Shown here: piece after piece, positions 28,287-37,600 of the stretch | Layout of the letters: every line of letters starts with the position of its first letter | Numbering within the stretch: the stretch's first letter is position 1 | NCBI GenBank assembly: GCA_964247695.1 | Contig: CAXTVI010000008.1 | Coordinates: 44,648-108,647 of the forward strand | Length of the DNA stretch: 64,000 nt | DNA from: Lichenicoccus sp964247695 | GTDB taxonomy: Bacteria; Pseudomonadota; Alphaproteobacteria; Acetobacterales; Acetobacteraceae | Reading direction: 5' to 3' | Notes under the pieces: generated by a model | Told to the model about the DNA's origin: nothing | Seen by the model: only the letters and a program-made list of their open reading frames with translations | Databases searched by the model: none | Translations under genes and position numbers: made by a program

Positions 28287-29372
28287 GTGAGCCTGCGCAA
28301 GACCACCCTGCGCGACGTCTCCCTGCTCGCGGGAGTGTCTCGCATGACGGTCGCGCGCGTACTCAAGCGCTCCGACCTCGTGCTGCCGGCCACGCGGACG
28401 CGGGTCGAGGAGGCGGTGGCGACGCTGGGCTACGTGCCGGACCGCGCCGCCGGGAGCCTGTCGACGCGGCGCAGCGGCTTCGTGGGCCTGGTGGTGCCGA
28501 CCCTGAACAACGGCAACTTCGCCTCGCTGGCGGAGGGGCTGACCGAGGCGCTGCGTCCGGCCGGCTACGAGGTGCTGATCGGCTACACGACGTACAGCGC
28601 CGCCGAGGAAGAGCGCACGATCCGCACCATGCTGGCCCGGCGGCCGGAAGCCCTGGTGCTGGCCGCGACCAGTCACAGCCCGGCGACGCGCCGGCTGCTG
28701 GAGCACGAGCGTCCTCCGGTGATCGAGATCGCGGAGCTGCCGTCGCGACCGCTCGCGCATGCCATCGGCGTCTGCAACGAGGAGGTCGGCCGGGCCGCCG
28801 CCGACACCCTGCTCGGACTCGGCCACCGGAGGCTCGGCGCGATCGGGCCGGGCCGGGCCGGCGACCGCATCGACACGCGCGGCGAAGCCCGGCTGCACGG
28901 CTTCGTCGCCGCCGTGCGCGAGGCCGGGCTGCCGACGGTGGTCGCCCTTGCCGAAGGCGGCCTGCCGAACTCGTACAGCCACGGGGCGAGCGCGATGGCG
29001 GTCCTGCTGTCGCAGGCGCCCGAGGTGGAGGCGGTGTTCGCGATCTCCGACCTGTCCGCGGTCGGGGCCTTGATGGAGTGCCAGCGTCGGGGCATCCCGG
29101 TGCCGGACCGTATCTCCCTGCTCGGCTTCGGCGATTTCGAGGTCGGCCAGCAGCTGGTGCCACCGCTGAGCACGATCGCCACCGACTTCCCCGGGATGGG
29201 ACGCAGCGCCGGCCGGATGATCATCGACCTGCTCTCGGCGGCCACGACGTCGCCCGCTCTCGACCGGCGGCTCGACATCGGCTTCAAGCTGCTGGCGCGT
29301 GGCACCACGCGCGCCACGACGCGCGACACTGGCGCCACGTCGCGCAAGCACAGGGAAGCGAGCCATGCCTGA
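28287..29372 (+). CDS. LacI-family transcription regulator
   Basis: A 361-residue regulator. The helix-turn-helix is at the N-terminus (TTLRDVSLLAGVSRMTVARV) with the hinge helix PDRAAGSLSTRRSGFVG, followed by the sugar-binding core (LVVPTLNNGNFASLAEGL; HRRLGAIGPG; VEAVFAISDLSAVGAL; RISLLGFGDFEVGQQL). The GTG start has no strong ribosome-binding site. It is in the transport operon and likely controls both divergent operons through sites in 22287-22459. Its closest functional analogues would be GntR/IdnR-like repressors of gluconate and idonate genes; inference from context. Confidence 0.92.
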   Translation: MSLRKTTLRDVSLLAGVSRMTVARVLKRSDLVLPATRTRVEEAVATLGYVPDRAAGSLSTRRSGFVGLVVPTLNNGNFASLAEGLTEALRPAGYEVLIGYTTYSAAEEERTIRTMLARRPEALVLAATSHSPATRRLLEHERPPVIEIAELPSRPLAHAIGVCNEEVGRAAADTLLGLGHRRLGAIGPGRAGDRIDTRGEARLHGFVAAVREAGLPTVVALAEGGLPNSYSHGASAMAVLLSQAPEVEAVFAISDLSAVGALMECQRRGIPVPDRISLLGFGDFEVGQQLVPPLSTIATDFPGMGRSAGRMIIDLLSAATTSPALDRRLDIGFKLLARGTTRATTRDTGATSRKHREASHA

Positions 29373-30138
29373 CACAGAAGCAGCCCGGGCGGATGCGAGG
29401 ATCGCGCTGGTGACCGGTGCGGGCAGCGGGATCGGCCGTGCGGTCGCCCTCGCCCTGCTGGCCGATGGCTGGTTGGTCGCCCTCTCCGGCCGCACGCCCG
29501 CAACCCTGCACGAGACCGCGGAGCAGGCCGGGGCTGCGCGGGATCGCACGCTCGTGCATGCGACCGATGTCGCCCGGCCGGCCTCGGTGGATGGGCTTTA
29601 TGCCGCACTCCGGCAGCGGTTCGGCCGGCTCGACCTGCTGTTCAACAACGCCGGCGTCAGCCTGGCCGCGGCCCCGGACGAGCTGTCGTTCGAGGACTGG
29701 TCCCGGGTGGTCTCGATCAACCTGACCGGCTCGTTCCTGTGCGCCCAGGGTGCCTTCCGGCTGATGCGCGAGCAGGCGCCGCAAGGCGGCCGGATCATCA
29801 ATAACGGGTCGATCTCGGCGCACGCCCCGCGCCCGAACTCGATCGCCTACACCGCGACGAAGCACGCGGTGACCGGGCTCACCAGATCGCTGTCGCTCGA
29901 TGGGCGTAAGCACTCCATTGCCTGTGGACAGATCGACATCGGCAATGCGCTGACGCCGATGGCGGCCCGGATGAAGGGCGGCGTGCCGCAGGCGAATGGC
30001 GAGATGATGCCGGAGCCGGTGATGGATGTCGCCGAGGTGGCGCGATCTGTCCTGTTCATGGCGTCGATGCCGCTGGACGCGAACGTGCAGACGATGATGG
30101 TGATGGCGACAAACATGCCGTTCGTCGGTCGGGGATAA
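29365..30138 (+). CDS. SDR-family oxidoreductase
   Basis: A 257-residue short-chain dehydrogenase with VTGAGSGIGRAVALAL, LFNNAGVSLA, INNGSISAHAPRP (catalytic Ser) and YTATKHAVTGL (Tyr-Lys). The last third, with ACGQIDIGNALTPMAARM, fits a sugar or polyol dehydrogenase subgroup, but the substrate is not clear. It overlaps the LacI gene by eight bases and closes the sugar-acid operon; the hairpin at 30163-30191 follows. The start is ATG 29365, with GGGAAG upstream, rather than the open-frame beginning at 29299 within the LacI gene. Confidence 0.9.
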   Translation: MPDTEAARADARIALVTGAGSGIGRAVALALLADGWLVALSGRTPATLHETAEQAGAARDRTLVHATDVARPASVDGLYAALRQRFGRLDLLFNNAGVSLAAAPDELSFEDWSRVVSINLTGSFLCAQGAFRLMREQAPQGGRIINNGSISAHAPRPNSIAYTATKHAVTGLTRSLSLDGRKHSIACGQIDIGNALTPMAARMKGGVPQANGEMMPEPVMDVAEVARSVLFMASMPLDANVQTMMVMATNMPFVGRG

Positions 30139-30162
30139 TGCGGGCCCAGGCCAGAGGCCGTT

Positions 30163-30191
30163 GCCCGGCCCCCTGATCGGGGGGACCGGGC
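30163..30191. terminator. strong hairpin between convergent genes
   Basis: GCCCGG plus CCCCC (30163-30173) pairs with GGGGG plus CCGGGC (30180-30191) around a six-base loop with one bulged A, an 11-pair GC-rich stem. It lies in the 61-base gap between the end of the sugar-acid operon and the convergent DUF1328 gene. Only a short TTT follows on the plus strand. Confidence 0.5.
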
Positions 30192-30199
30192 GCCGGGTT

Positions 30200-30373
30200 T
30201 CAGAAGATCGCCTTGCCCGCCATGACGCCGAGCACCAGGAAGATCACGAACACCACGATGCAGATGAAGAACAGGATCTTTGCGATGCCGGCGCTGGCGG
30301 CGGACACGCCGCCAAAGCCGAAGATGCCGGCGATGATCGAGATGACCAGGAACAGCAGGGCGAGTTTGAGCAT
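30200..30373 (-). CDS. DUF1328 small membrane protein (YtjA type)
   Basis: A 57-residue, very hydrophobic protein with two membrane helices: MLKLALLFLVISIIAGIFGF, the conserved short link GGVSAASAGIAKILFF, and IVVFVIFLVLGVMAG. This is the typical pattern and length of DUF1328/YtjA proteins. GGAG lies nine bases before the ATG. Related genes are often stress-induced and sit near CsbD genes; here a CsbD-like gene is just upstream on the same strand (63 bases). Confidence 0.9.
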   Translation of the reverse strand: MLKLALLFLVISIIAGIFGFGGVSAASAGIAKILFFICIVVFVIFLVLGVMAGKAIF

Positions 30374-30436
30374 CTGGCAGGACTCCGAAGCAATGGACGA
30401 ACTCGATCGATGGGACCGCTATGGACCGGCCGGCGA

Positions 30437-30691
30437 TCAGCGGCGCGCGAAGATCGCGCCGATGACGAAGCCGAGCGCGGTGGCAACGCCGAGTGCGAGC
30501 AACGGCTGGTCGGCGGCCAGGTCGCGCACGGTGTCGAGCGCCTCGCCATAGGCACCCTGCGCCTGGCCGGCGGCCGCACGCGCCTTTCCCTGCACCTGCG
30601 AGGCGGTGTCGCCCAGCAGGCCGCCGGCGCCGTCCTGCACCCTTCCGATGGCTTCCTCTGCGGCACCTTGGATGCGGTTGGTATCGACCAT
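30437..30691 (-). CDS. CsbD-like stress protein with C-terminal membrane helix
   Basis: An 84-residue relative of the protein at 1560-1844. The CsbD part reads NRIQGAAEEAIGRVQDGAGG and the C-terminal anchor DQPLLALGVATALGFVIGAI ends in basic ARR. Both paralogues share the motif DQPL-ALG-AT-GF. Upstream of the ATG is GGGAG at a normal spacing. It is likely transcribed with the DUF1328 gene downstream; both types are usually part of envelope or general stress regulons. Confidence 0.88.
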   Translation of the reverse strand: MVDTNRIQGAAEEAIGRVQDGAGGLLGDTASQVQGKARAAAGQAQGAYGEALDTVRDLAADQPLLALGVATALGFVIGAIFARR

Positions 30692-30909
30692 TGCTGCGTG
30701 CTCCCGTGACTGGCTTTGCTGCGTGCGCCTCCACCGGGAAGCGCTTCACGGGCCTGACAACGCGCCACGGTTGCGGCAGATGCGCCACGCCGCACGTCAA
30801 ATCGCTGTAGAAACATGCATGGCGCCCCGGCTGCCCCACCGGGGGCGCCGATCCGAGGAACCTCCGGCCCGGTCGCGGCATTGCTGCGCAACATTTCAGG
30901 ACCTGCGCC

Positions 30910-31995
30910 ATGAAGCTGTTCAACTGCCAGCATTGCAGCGCGCTGCTGTTCTTCGAGAACCATACCTGCGAGACCTGCCGGTCGCCGCTCGGCTACCTGC
31001 CGGACCGCGGCGAGCTTGAGGCGCTGGTCCCGGAAGGGGAGCTGTTCGCCCTGGTGTCGGATCCCTCGCAGCATGTGCGCCGTTGCCGCAACGCCCGGCA
31101 CGATGTCTGCAACTGGCTGGTCGATGCCGCGAGCGAGGAGGCGTTCTGCGCCGCCTGCCGGCATAACCGCACCATCCCGAACCTCGCCGATCCGGACGAC
31201 CTGCTGCTCTGGCGCAAGCTCGAGACCGCCAAGCACCGGCTGTTCTACTCGCTGATCCGGCTCGGCGTGCGGCTGACCAACCGCGTCGACGACCCCGGGG
31301 AGGGCCTGGTGTTCGACTTCCTCGACGAGCGGTCCGGCAAGCCGAAGGTGCTGACCGGGCACAAGAGCGGGGTCATCACGATTGCGACCCAGGAGGCGGA
31401 CGACGCGCATCGCGAGGAGATGCGCAATCAGATGCACGAGACCTACCGCACCCTGCTCGGTCACTTCCGGCACGAGGTCGGGCATTGGATCTGGGACCGG
31501 CTGGTGCGCGACGGCGACCGGCTGGCGGCCTGCCGCGCGGTGTTCGGCGACGACACCGAGGATTATGCCGCCGCCCTGCAGCGGCACTACAGGAACGGGC
31601 CGCCGGCGGACTGGCAGCAGGGCTATATCAGCTCGTATGCGACCAGTCATGCATGGGAAGACTTCGCGGAGACTTGGGCGCACTACCTGCACATCATGGA
31701 CACGCTGGAGACCGCCAATGCCTTCGGCATGGGCGTGCACCCGAAGGTCCGGCAGTCCGAGGAGCTCACGGTCGAGGTGGCGATCGACCCATATCGCTCC
31801 GCGAGGATGGAGCCGATCATCGACCAGTGGCTGCCGCTGACGTTTGCCATGAACAACCTGAACCGCTCGATGGGCCTGGCCGACCTGTATCCCTTCATCA
31901 TCACCGACCGGGTCCGCACCAAGCTTGGCTTCATCCACCAGATGCTGCAGGAGACCCGGCAGCATCTGCCTGGGGCCGCGGATGCCGTCGACTAA
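30910..31995 (+). CDS. zinc-ribbon metallopeptidase (Peptidase_Mx type)
   Basis: A 361-residue protein with an N-terminal zinc ribbon (C6, C9, C20, C23 in FNCQHCSALL and HTCETCRS), a second cysteine group (CRNARHDVCNW and FCAACRHN), and a metallopeptidase core with HEVGH at about 188-192 in GHFRHEVGHWIWDRL. The stretch SHAWEDFAETWAHYLHIMDT gives a downstream Glu/His that could be the third zinc ligand. This layout matches putative zinc-binding metallopeptidases of PF15887; the substrate is unknown. It is divergent from the CsbD-like gene and has no signal peptide. Confidence 0.85.
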   Translation: MKLFNCQHCSALLFFENHTCETCRSPLGYLPDRGELEALVPEGELFALVSDPSQHVRRCRNARHDVCNWLVDAASEEAFCAACRHNRTIPNLADPDDLLLWRKLETAKHRLFYSLIRLGVRLTNRVDDPGEGLVFDFLDERSGKPKVLTGHKSGVITIATQEADDAHREEMRNQMHETYRTLLGHFRHEVGHWIWDRLVRDGDRLAACRAVFGDDTEDYAAALQRHYRNGPPADWQQGYISSYATSHAWEDFAETWAHYLHIMDTLETANAFGMGVHPKVRQSEELTVEVAIDPYRSARMEPIIDQWLPLTFAMNNLNRSMGLADLYPFIITDRVRTKLGFIHQMLQETRQHLPGAADAVD

Positions 31996-32256
31996 AGCTC
32001 TGTGCGATCAAAGCGGGTCGGAGGAAAGCTCCAGCTTGTTGTTCCGACGAGCATCATCCGGCTCAAGTTGAGCCGATAAGCCTGCTCTATCAGAATAGTC
32101 TGGGGGCTGATTAACGCCTCAGGCTGAGTTAGCCTCGGGCGATCAGGCACTTTAGGCATGACCCGATCCGACTGAAGTCCGCGTCTCTCGATGCGGCCTC
32201 AACCTGCGCTTTACGCGGCTCTGCTACCCAGCAAGGACTTTCGGCCCGAGGGAAAC
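31996..32256. other. intergenic region with hairpins
   Basis: This 261-base stretch is less GC-rich than the genes on either side. CGGCTCAA-G-TTGAGCCG (32059-32075) is a perfect 8-base inverted repeat, and CTCAG-G-CTGAG lies near 32122. They may mark the end of the metallopeptidase transcript or a control site for the signalling gene that follows. No credible gene was seen. Confidence 0.35.
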
Positions 32257-34586
32257 ATGCTGAGCGGACGCACCGATCCCGGACGGCAGAGCGCGGCGCA
32301 ACCCAGGTTCGGCGAAACCCGGTCCTCCAGCCGTTGGCAGGCGTTCATTCCGTCTCGCATCGCGGCATTGCTGCTCTTCCTCGGCATCCTCATACCCGAG
32401 GCCGTGACCTTCCAATTCATGGGGACCGACACCCCGGTATGGCTGACCAACGCCGTCGGTGTCGCGACCCTGCTGCGCAATGCCCCCACGAAGTGGCCGG
32501 GACTCATCCTCATCCAGGTCACGGCGGACACCGCGGCCAGCGTGTTTTTCGGCGACGGTTTCGAAATCGGCTTCGGAGCCGGGGTTTGCGATATGTTCGA
32601 GATCCTCGCCGTCTCGACCGCGCTGCATTCGATCCATGGCAATGAGGCAATCTTTGCCAGTCTCGGACGGATCCTGAAGTTCGCCGCCATCTGCATGGTC
32701 GTTCCGGCGCTCACCGCCTGCGTGGGCGCAGTCATGCTGCATGTTGTCCTGAGGCTGCCTTACCAGGAAGCCTGGAGGACCTGGTACCTGAGCGCCATGT
32801 TCGGACTGCTGATCGTCACGCCGTTCCTGTGCTATGGACAGACGCCGGGCGTTTCCGGAGCGTGTCACGGTGGGCCCTGGCAGAGATCATCCTGCTCACC
32901 ATCCTCGTCGGCTGCATCGGCTGGATAAACTTCAGTGTCCCGGCGCTTCCCGGCCTCTTCCTGAGTTTTCCGTTCCTGCTCCTCGCGGCGTTCCGCGGCG
33001 GCCTGCTCGGCGCGACAAGTGCCGCGGTGGCGCTCATCGTCGTGGCTTCCTTTCTGACCATGACCGGCCACGGAGAGATCGCCGCCTATCCCGGCACAAC
33101 GGTCCCGGAGCACGTCCTCCTGCTCCAGCTCTACTTCGTCGCCATTCTCCTTTCCTCGTTGCCCGTGGCGGTCATGCTCGAGCAGCGTATGCTCCTGAGC
33201 CAGTTCCAGACGGTGGCCGAGCTATCCCGGATGGCCCGCCACGATCCCCTGACCGGGTTGCCCAACAGGCTGCTGTTCCGCGAGCGGCTGGCATGGACGC
33301 AAACCGAGGCGCGGCGGCAGGGCGGCCATACGGCATTGCTCATGCTCGATCTGGACCGCTTCAAGCCCGTCAACGACCTGCATGGACATGCCGCGGGCGA
33401 CCGTCTCCTCGTCATGGTGGCACAGCGGCTCCGCGACAGCGTCGGGGAAACCGATACCGTCGCCCGGCTGGGCGGCGACGAGTTCGCGATCGTGGGACAT
33501 GTCGCCGATCCCGATATGGCGAGACATGTCGCGGAGCACGTCATCTCCGCCCTGTCCAAGCCGTTCAGCTTCATGAACCTCTCCGTGCAGATCGGTTGCA
33601 GCATCGGCATCGTCGTAAATCCTGCTGACTGAGGCGATGCCGAGCTTCTCGTTCAACGGGCTGATTCCGCTCTCTACAAGGCCAAGGGCGAGGGCAGGAA
33701 CGTGTTCCGGTTCTTCGAGCCGGGCATGGATGACGCTGTCAGGCGGCGGGCGGAGCTGGAGGTCGAACTCCGTCGGGCGATCCTGCTGGGCCAGGTGATA
33801 CCGTACTACCAGCCGATCGTGGCGCTCGGCAGGGCAAAGATCGTCGGGTTCGAGATGCTGGCGCGCTGGGACCATCCGACGCTTGGCGACATCCCGCCCT
33901 CCGTCTTCGTGCCCCTGGCCGAAAGCCTGGGACTGATCGGCGTCCTGTGCGAACAACTGACCCGCAGGGCGTGCCTGGCGGCCCTGACCTGGCCGCACGA
34001 TATCTTCGTCACCGTGAACGTGTCGCCGCTCCAGCTTCGGGACCGGGCTCTCCCTGCCCTCGTCCGCTGCATCCTTGCGGAAACCGGGTTGTCGCCGCTC
34101 CGCTTCGAGATCGAGCTGACCGAGAGCGCGCTGATCAACGACTACAACCTGGCGCACGAGATCCTGGTGGACCTGAAGTCGACGGGCATCCGTCTCGCAC
34201 TCGACGATTTCGGCACCGGATACTCCAGCCTACGACACCTGCAGGGCCTTCCCCTGGACAAGATCAAGATCGACAGGGGTTTCGTCGGCACGATGACGAG
34301 CGTCCTGGCCAGTCGGAAAATCGTCGCCGGCGTGATCGGCCTGGCCCATAGCCTCGGGCTGCCGATCGTCGCCGAGGGCATAGAGGATGACGAAGCAGCA
34401 CGTGCGTTGAACCTGCTCGGCTGCGACCTTGGACAGGGGTGGCTCTACGGCCGGCCCACGACCGCCGAGCAGGTGGCCACGATGTTGAGGCTGCCCGCCG
34501 GAGCAGAACCCGCAGTCCTCTCGCCAGAGGCGGGCGTCGAAGGCTTCGATCGCGGCCATTCCGTGGAGTGTCGACCGAGAACCTGA
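32257..34586 (+). pseudogene. MASE1-GGDEF-EAL cyclic di-GMP gene broken by a frameshift and an in-frame TGA
   Basis: The three parts fit one protein of about 776 residues. Part 1 (from ATG 32257, AGGG five bases upstream) is the first half of a MASE1 membrane sensor. Near 32829 the frame shifts by one base: CTG-TG-CTA would read as Leu-Leu-Leu if one C were restored, and MASE1 continues in the other frame (WALAEIILLTIL). The GGDEF domain follows, with an intact RLGGDEF at 33471. At 33630 an in-frame TGA interrupts the GGDEF end (NPAD stop GDAELLVQRADSALYKAKG), after which the same frame continues into an EAL domain with FEMLARW (EML instead of EAL), NVSP, ELTES, DDFGTGYSS and KIDRGFV. Loss of function is likely; sequencing error is the alternative. 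Confidence 0.8.
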
Positions 34587-34618
34587 AGTCCGGAGGACTT
34601 GAGGTTCAGGACTTCAGG
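34580..34618. repeat. hairpin repeat between convergent genes (copy 1)
   Basis: AACCTGAAGTCC (34580-34591) pairs with GGACTTGAGGTT (34595-34606) with one mismatch; GGACTTCAGG (34609-34618) offers a second, perfect partner. The stops of the EAL frame (34584-34586) and of the convergent transglutaminase-like gene (34614-34616) both lie inside it. The same CCTGAAGTC core makes the hairpin after the peptide gene at 38606-38632. Confidence 0.6.
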
Positions 34619-37600
34619 CAGCTCCAAGGGCCACGCGGCGCAGGTCCAGGGTGCGCGGCAGTTCGGGCGCACGCTCCGGCAGCGGCCGCGCCATCGGTCC
34701 GGCCGTGTGGCCGAAGGGCTGGAAGCGCGCGCGCCGTCGCGCCTCGGCCTCCGCGGCATTCACCGGCCGGGTCTCGTAGTTGCGGCCGCCCGGATGCGCG
34801 GTGTGGTGGGTCAGGCCGCCGACCGAGCGACCGGACCAGCAATCAAACAGGTCGAACACCAGCGGGGTCTGCGCCGGCAGCACCGGATGCATGCCGAACA
34901 CCGGCTGCCATGCCTTGAAGCGTATTCCTGCGACGTAGGTGCCGGCTTCGGAAGTTGCCGAGAGCGGCACCTCCGAGCCGTTGCAGGCCAGGACGTAGCG
35001 TTCCGGCGTAAATCCGGTGACGGTCGCCTGCACGCGTTCGACCGAATTGTCGACATGCCGCACCGTGCCGCTGACGCCTGGCGTCTCGCCCAGCACCGGC
35101 CAGGGTTCCAGCGCCTGGTGCAGGGCGAGCGTCATGCCGCCCACCTGCACGTCGCCGATCAGCGGGAACCGGAAGGCGTGGTGCGGCGCGAAGAAGGCCG
35201 GGTCGAGCCGCAGGCCGAAGCCGGCGAGATCCTCCAGCGCGTCGCGCAGGTCCTCGGACACGAAATGCGGCAGCATGAAGTCGTCATGCAGCCGGGTGCC
35301 CCAGCGTATCAGCCGGCGCTCGTACGGGTGCTGCCAGAAGGCCGCGATCGCGGCGCGCAGCAGCAGCGACTGTGCCACCGCCATGCGCGGATGCGGGGGC
35401 ATCTCCAGCGCCCGCAGCTCGATCAGGCCGAGCCGGCCGGAACTGGTCTCCGGCGCATACAGCTTGTCGATGCAGAACTCGGTGCGGTGCGTGTTGCCGG
35501 TCATGTCGGCCAGCAGGTTGCGCAGCAGCCGGTCGACCAGCCAGGGCGGCACGTGCGCGCCCGGCCGGATCTGGGCAAAGGCGATCTCGAGCTCGGGGAT
35601 GCTGTCCTGGCGCGCCTCGTCGATGCGCGGGTGCTGGCTGGTCGGGCCGATGAACAGGCCGGAGAACAGGTAGGACAGGCTCGGATGGTTGTGCCAGTAG
35701 CCGAGCAGCGACTTCAGCAGCTCGGGGCGGCGCAGGAACGGCGAGTCCGACGCCTGCGCGCCCCCCATCACCACATGATTGCCGCCGCCGGTGCCGACAT
35801 GGCGGCCGTCGAGCAGGAACTTCTCGGTGCCGAGGCCGATCGCCCGCGCCTCGTCATAGAGCTGCTGGTTGCGCTCGACATACTCGGCCCAGCTCGCCGC
35901 CGGATGCACGTTGACCTCGATCACGCCGGGATCCGGCGTCACCGAGAAACTCTGCAGGCGTGAGTCGTGCGGCGGCGCGTAGCCCTCCATGATGATCTTC
36001 CGGCCGGTCTCGGCCGCCGTCGCCTCGACGGCGGCGACCAGGTCGAGCCAGTCCTCGACGGCGTAGAGCGGCGGCAGGAACACGTGCAGCAGGCCGTCGC
36101 GGCTTTGTACCGTGAGCGCCGTGCGCACCATGCGAGCCGCGTCGTCGGGCGCCTCCTGCTCTTCCGGATAGTCCGCCTCGGCCGGCGGCTGCGGCCGCAT
36201 GGCGTCGAGCGACTGGCCTGCATAGTCCGCGCCGGCGAGTTGTTCGGGCGGTCGCGGGGGCAGGTCGCGGCCGCCAAGCTCGTCCGGGCTGGTCAGCGCA
36301 TCCGGCGGCTGCTCGGGCTGGAAGCTGCCGCCGGCGACATGGGTGCGGCCGAGCGTCGGGCTGACACGGACCTCACCAGCCCAGTCGGCAGCATTAGAGG
36401 AGGCAAGCGGCAGCGGGCCGCGCAGGGAGAACGGGTCGGTCTCGACCTCCTGTTCGAGGTTTGCCGGATCCGTCCAGGGCAGGCTCTGCAGCGGCAGCCT
36501 GAAGCCGATCGAGCTGTCGCCCGGGACCAGGAACAACAGGTCCGAGCGCAGCAGCCAGCGCCCGGTCTGCCAGACCCCCGTCTCGCTGCCGCGCCGCGCC
36601 CGGCGCAGCGGCAGGACGCTGCCGGTCGGCGCGGTCAGGCCGGCGCCGAACACCCGGGCCAGACGCGCCCGCTCCAGCGGATCGGCAAGGCTGGCTTGCT
36701 CGGTGATGACGTTCGCCGGCAGCCGGTACTCGCGCCAGAGATAGTAGTGGATATCCTCGTATGCCTGCAGCACCCGGTCCGGATCGACCTGCAGTCGGCT
36801 GGCGAGCGCGCGGGCAAAGGCGTCAGCGTCGTCGGCATCGGCATCGTCCAGGTCATCGTCTGACGCCAGCAGCGCCGGGTCGTGCCAGACCGGCACGCCG
36901 TCGCGACGCCAATGCGCCTGCAGCGCCCAGCGCGGCAGCTGCTCGCCGGGGTAGTGCTTGCCGACGGTGTATTGCAGCGCCGCCCCCGGCGCCCAGAGCG
37001 GCACCAGCCGCCGCAGCAGGCGCCCGGCCAGCGGCCGCTTGGTGGGGCCGAGCGCCGAGCTGTTCCACTCCTCGGCGTCCATGTCGTCGGCCGCGATAAA
37101 GGTCGGCTCGCCGCCCATCGTCAGGCGCACGTCGCCGGTGGCGAGTGCGCGGTCGACCGCCTGGCCGGCGCCCAGGATCGCCTGCCAGGTCGCCTCCTCG
37201 TATGGCGCGGTGGTGCGCGGCGTCTCGAGCACGCGCCGCACGCCCATCTCGAAGCCGAACTCGGTCTCGGCCGGCTCGGCAAGGCCGCTGATCGGCGCGG
37301 CGGAGGCGGGCTCCGGGCTCGCTGCGAGCGGGATGTGCCCCTCGCCGGTCAGCAGGCCCGAGGTCACGTCGAAGCCGACCCAGCCGGCGCCCGGGAGATA
37401 CACCTCGGCCCAGGCATGCAGGTCGGTAAAATCCGCCGAGGCGCCCTGCGGGCCGCTGCCCTGCGTATCGGGGTCCGGCTTGAGCTGGATCAGGTAGCCG
37501 GAGACGAAGCGCGCGGCGAGGCCGAGATGGCGCGCCACCTGCACGAACAGCCACGCGGAATCCCGGCACGAGCCGCGGCCTTCGGCAAGGGTCTGCTCGG

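Noticed and set aside
26523..29549. 1008-codon minus-strand open frame across the binding protein, lactonase and LacI genes
   Set aside because: It spans several well-supported genes antisense and has typical shadow composition.
33630..33632. In-frame TGA considered as a selenocysteine codon
   Set aside because: The position is a loop of the GGDEF domain with no catalytic need for selenocysteine, no selenocysteine-insertion hairpin was recognised just downstream, and a second lesion exists upstream.
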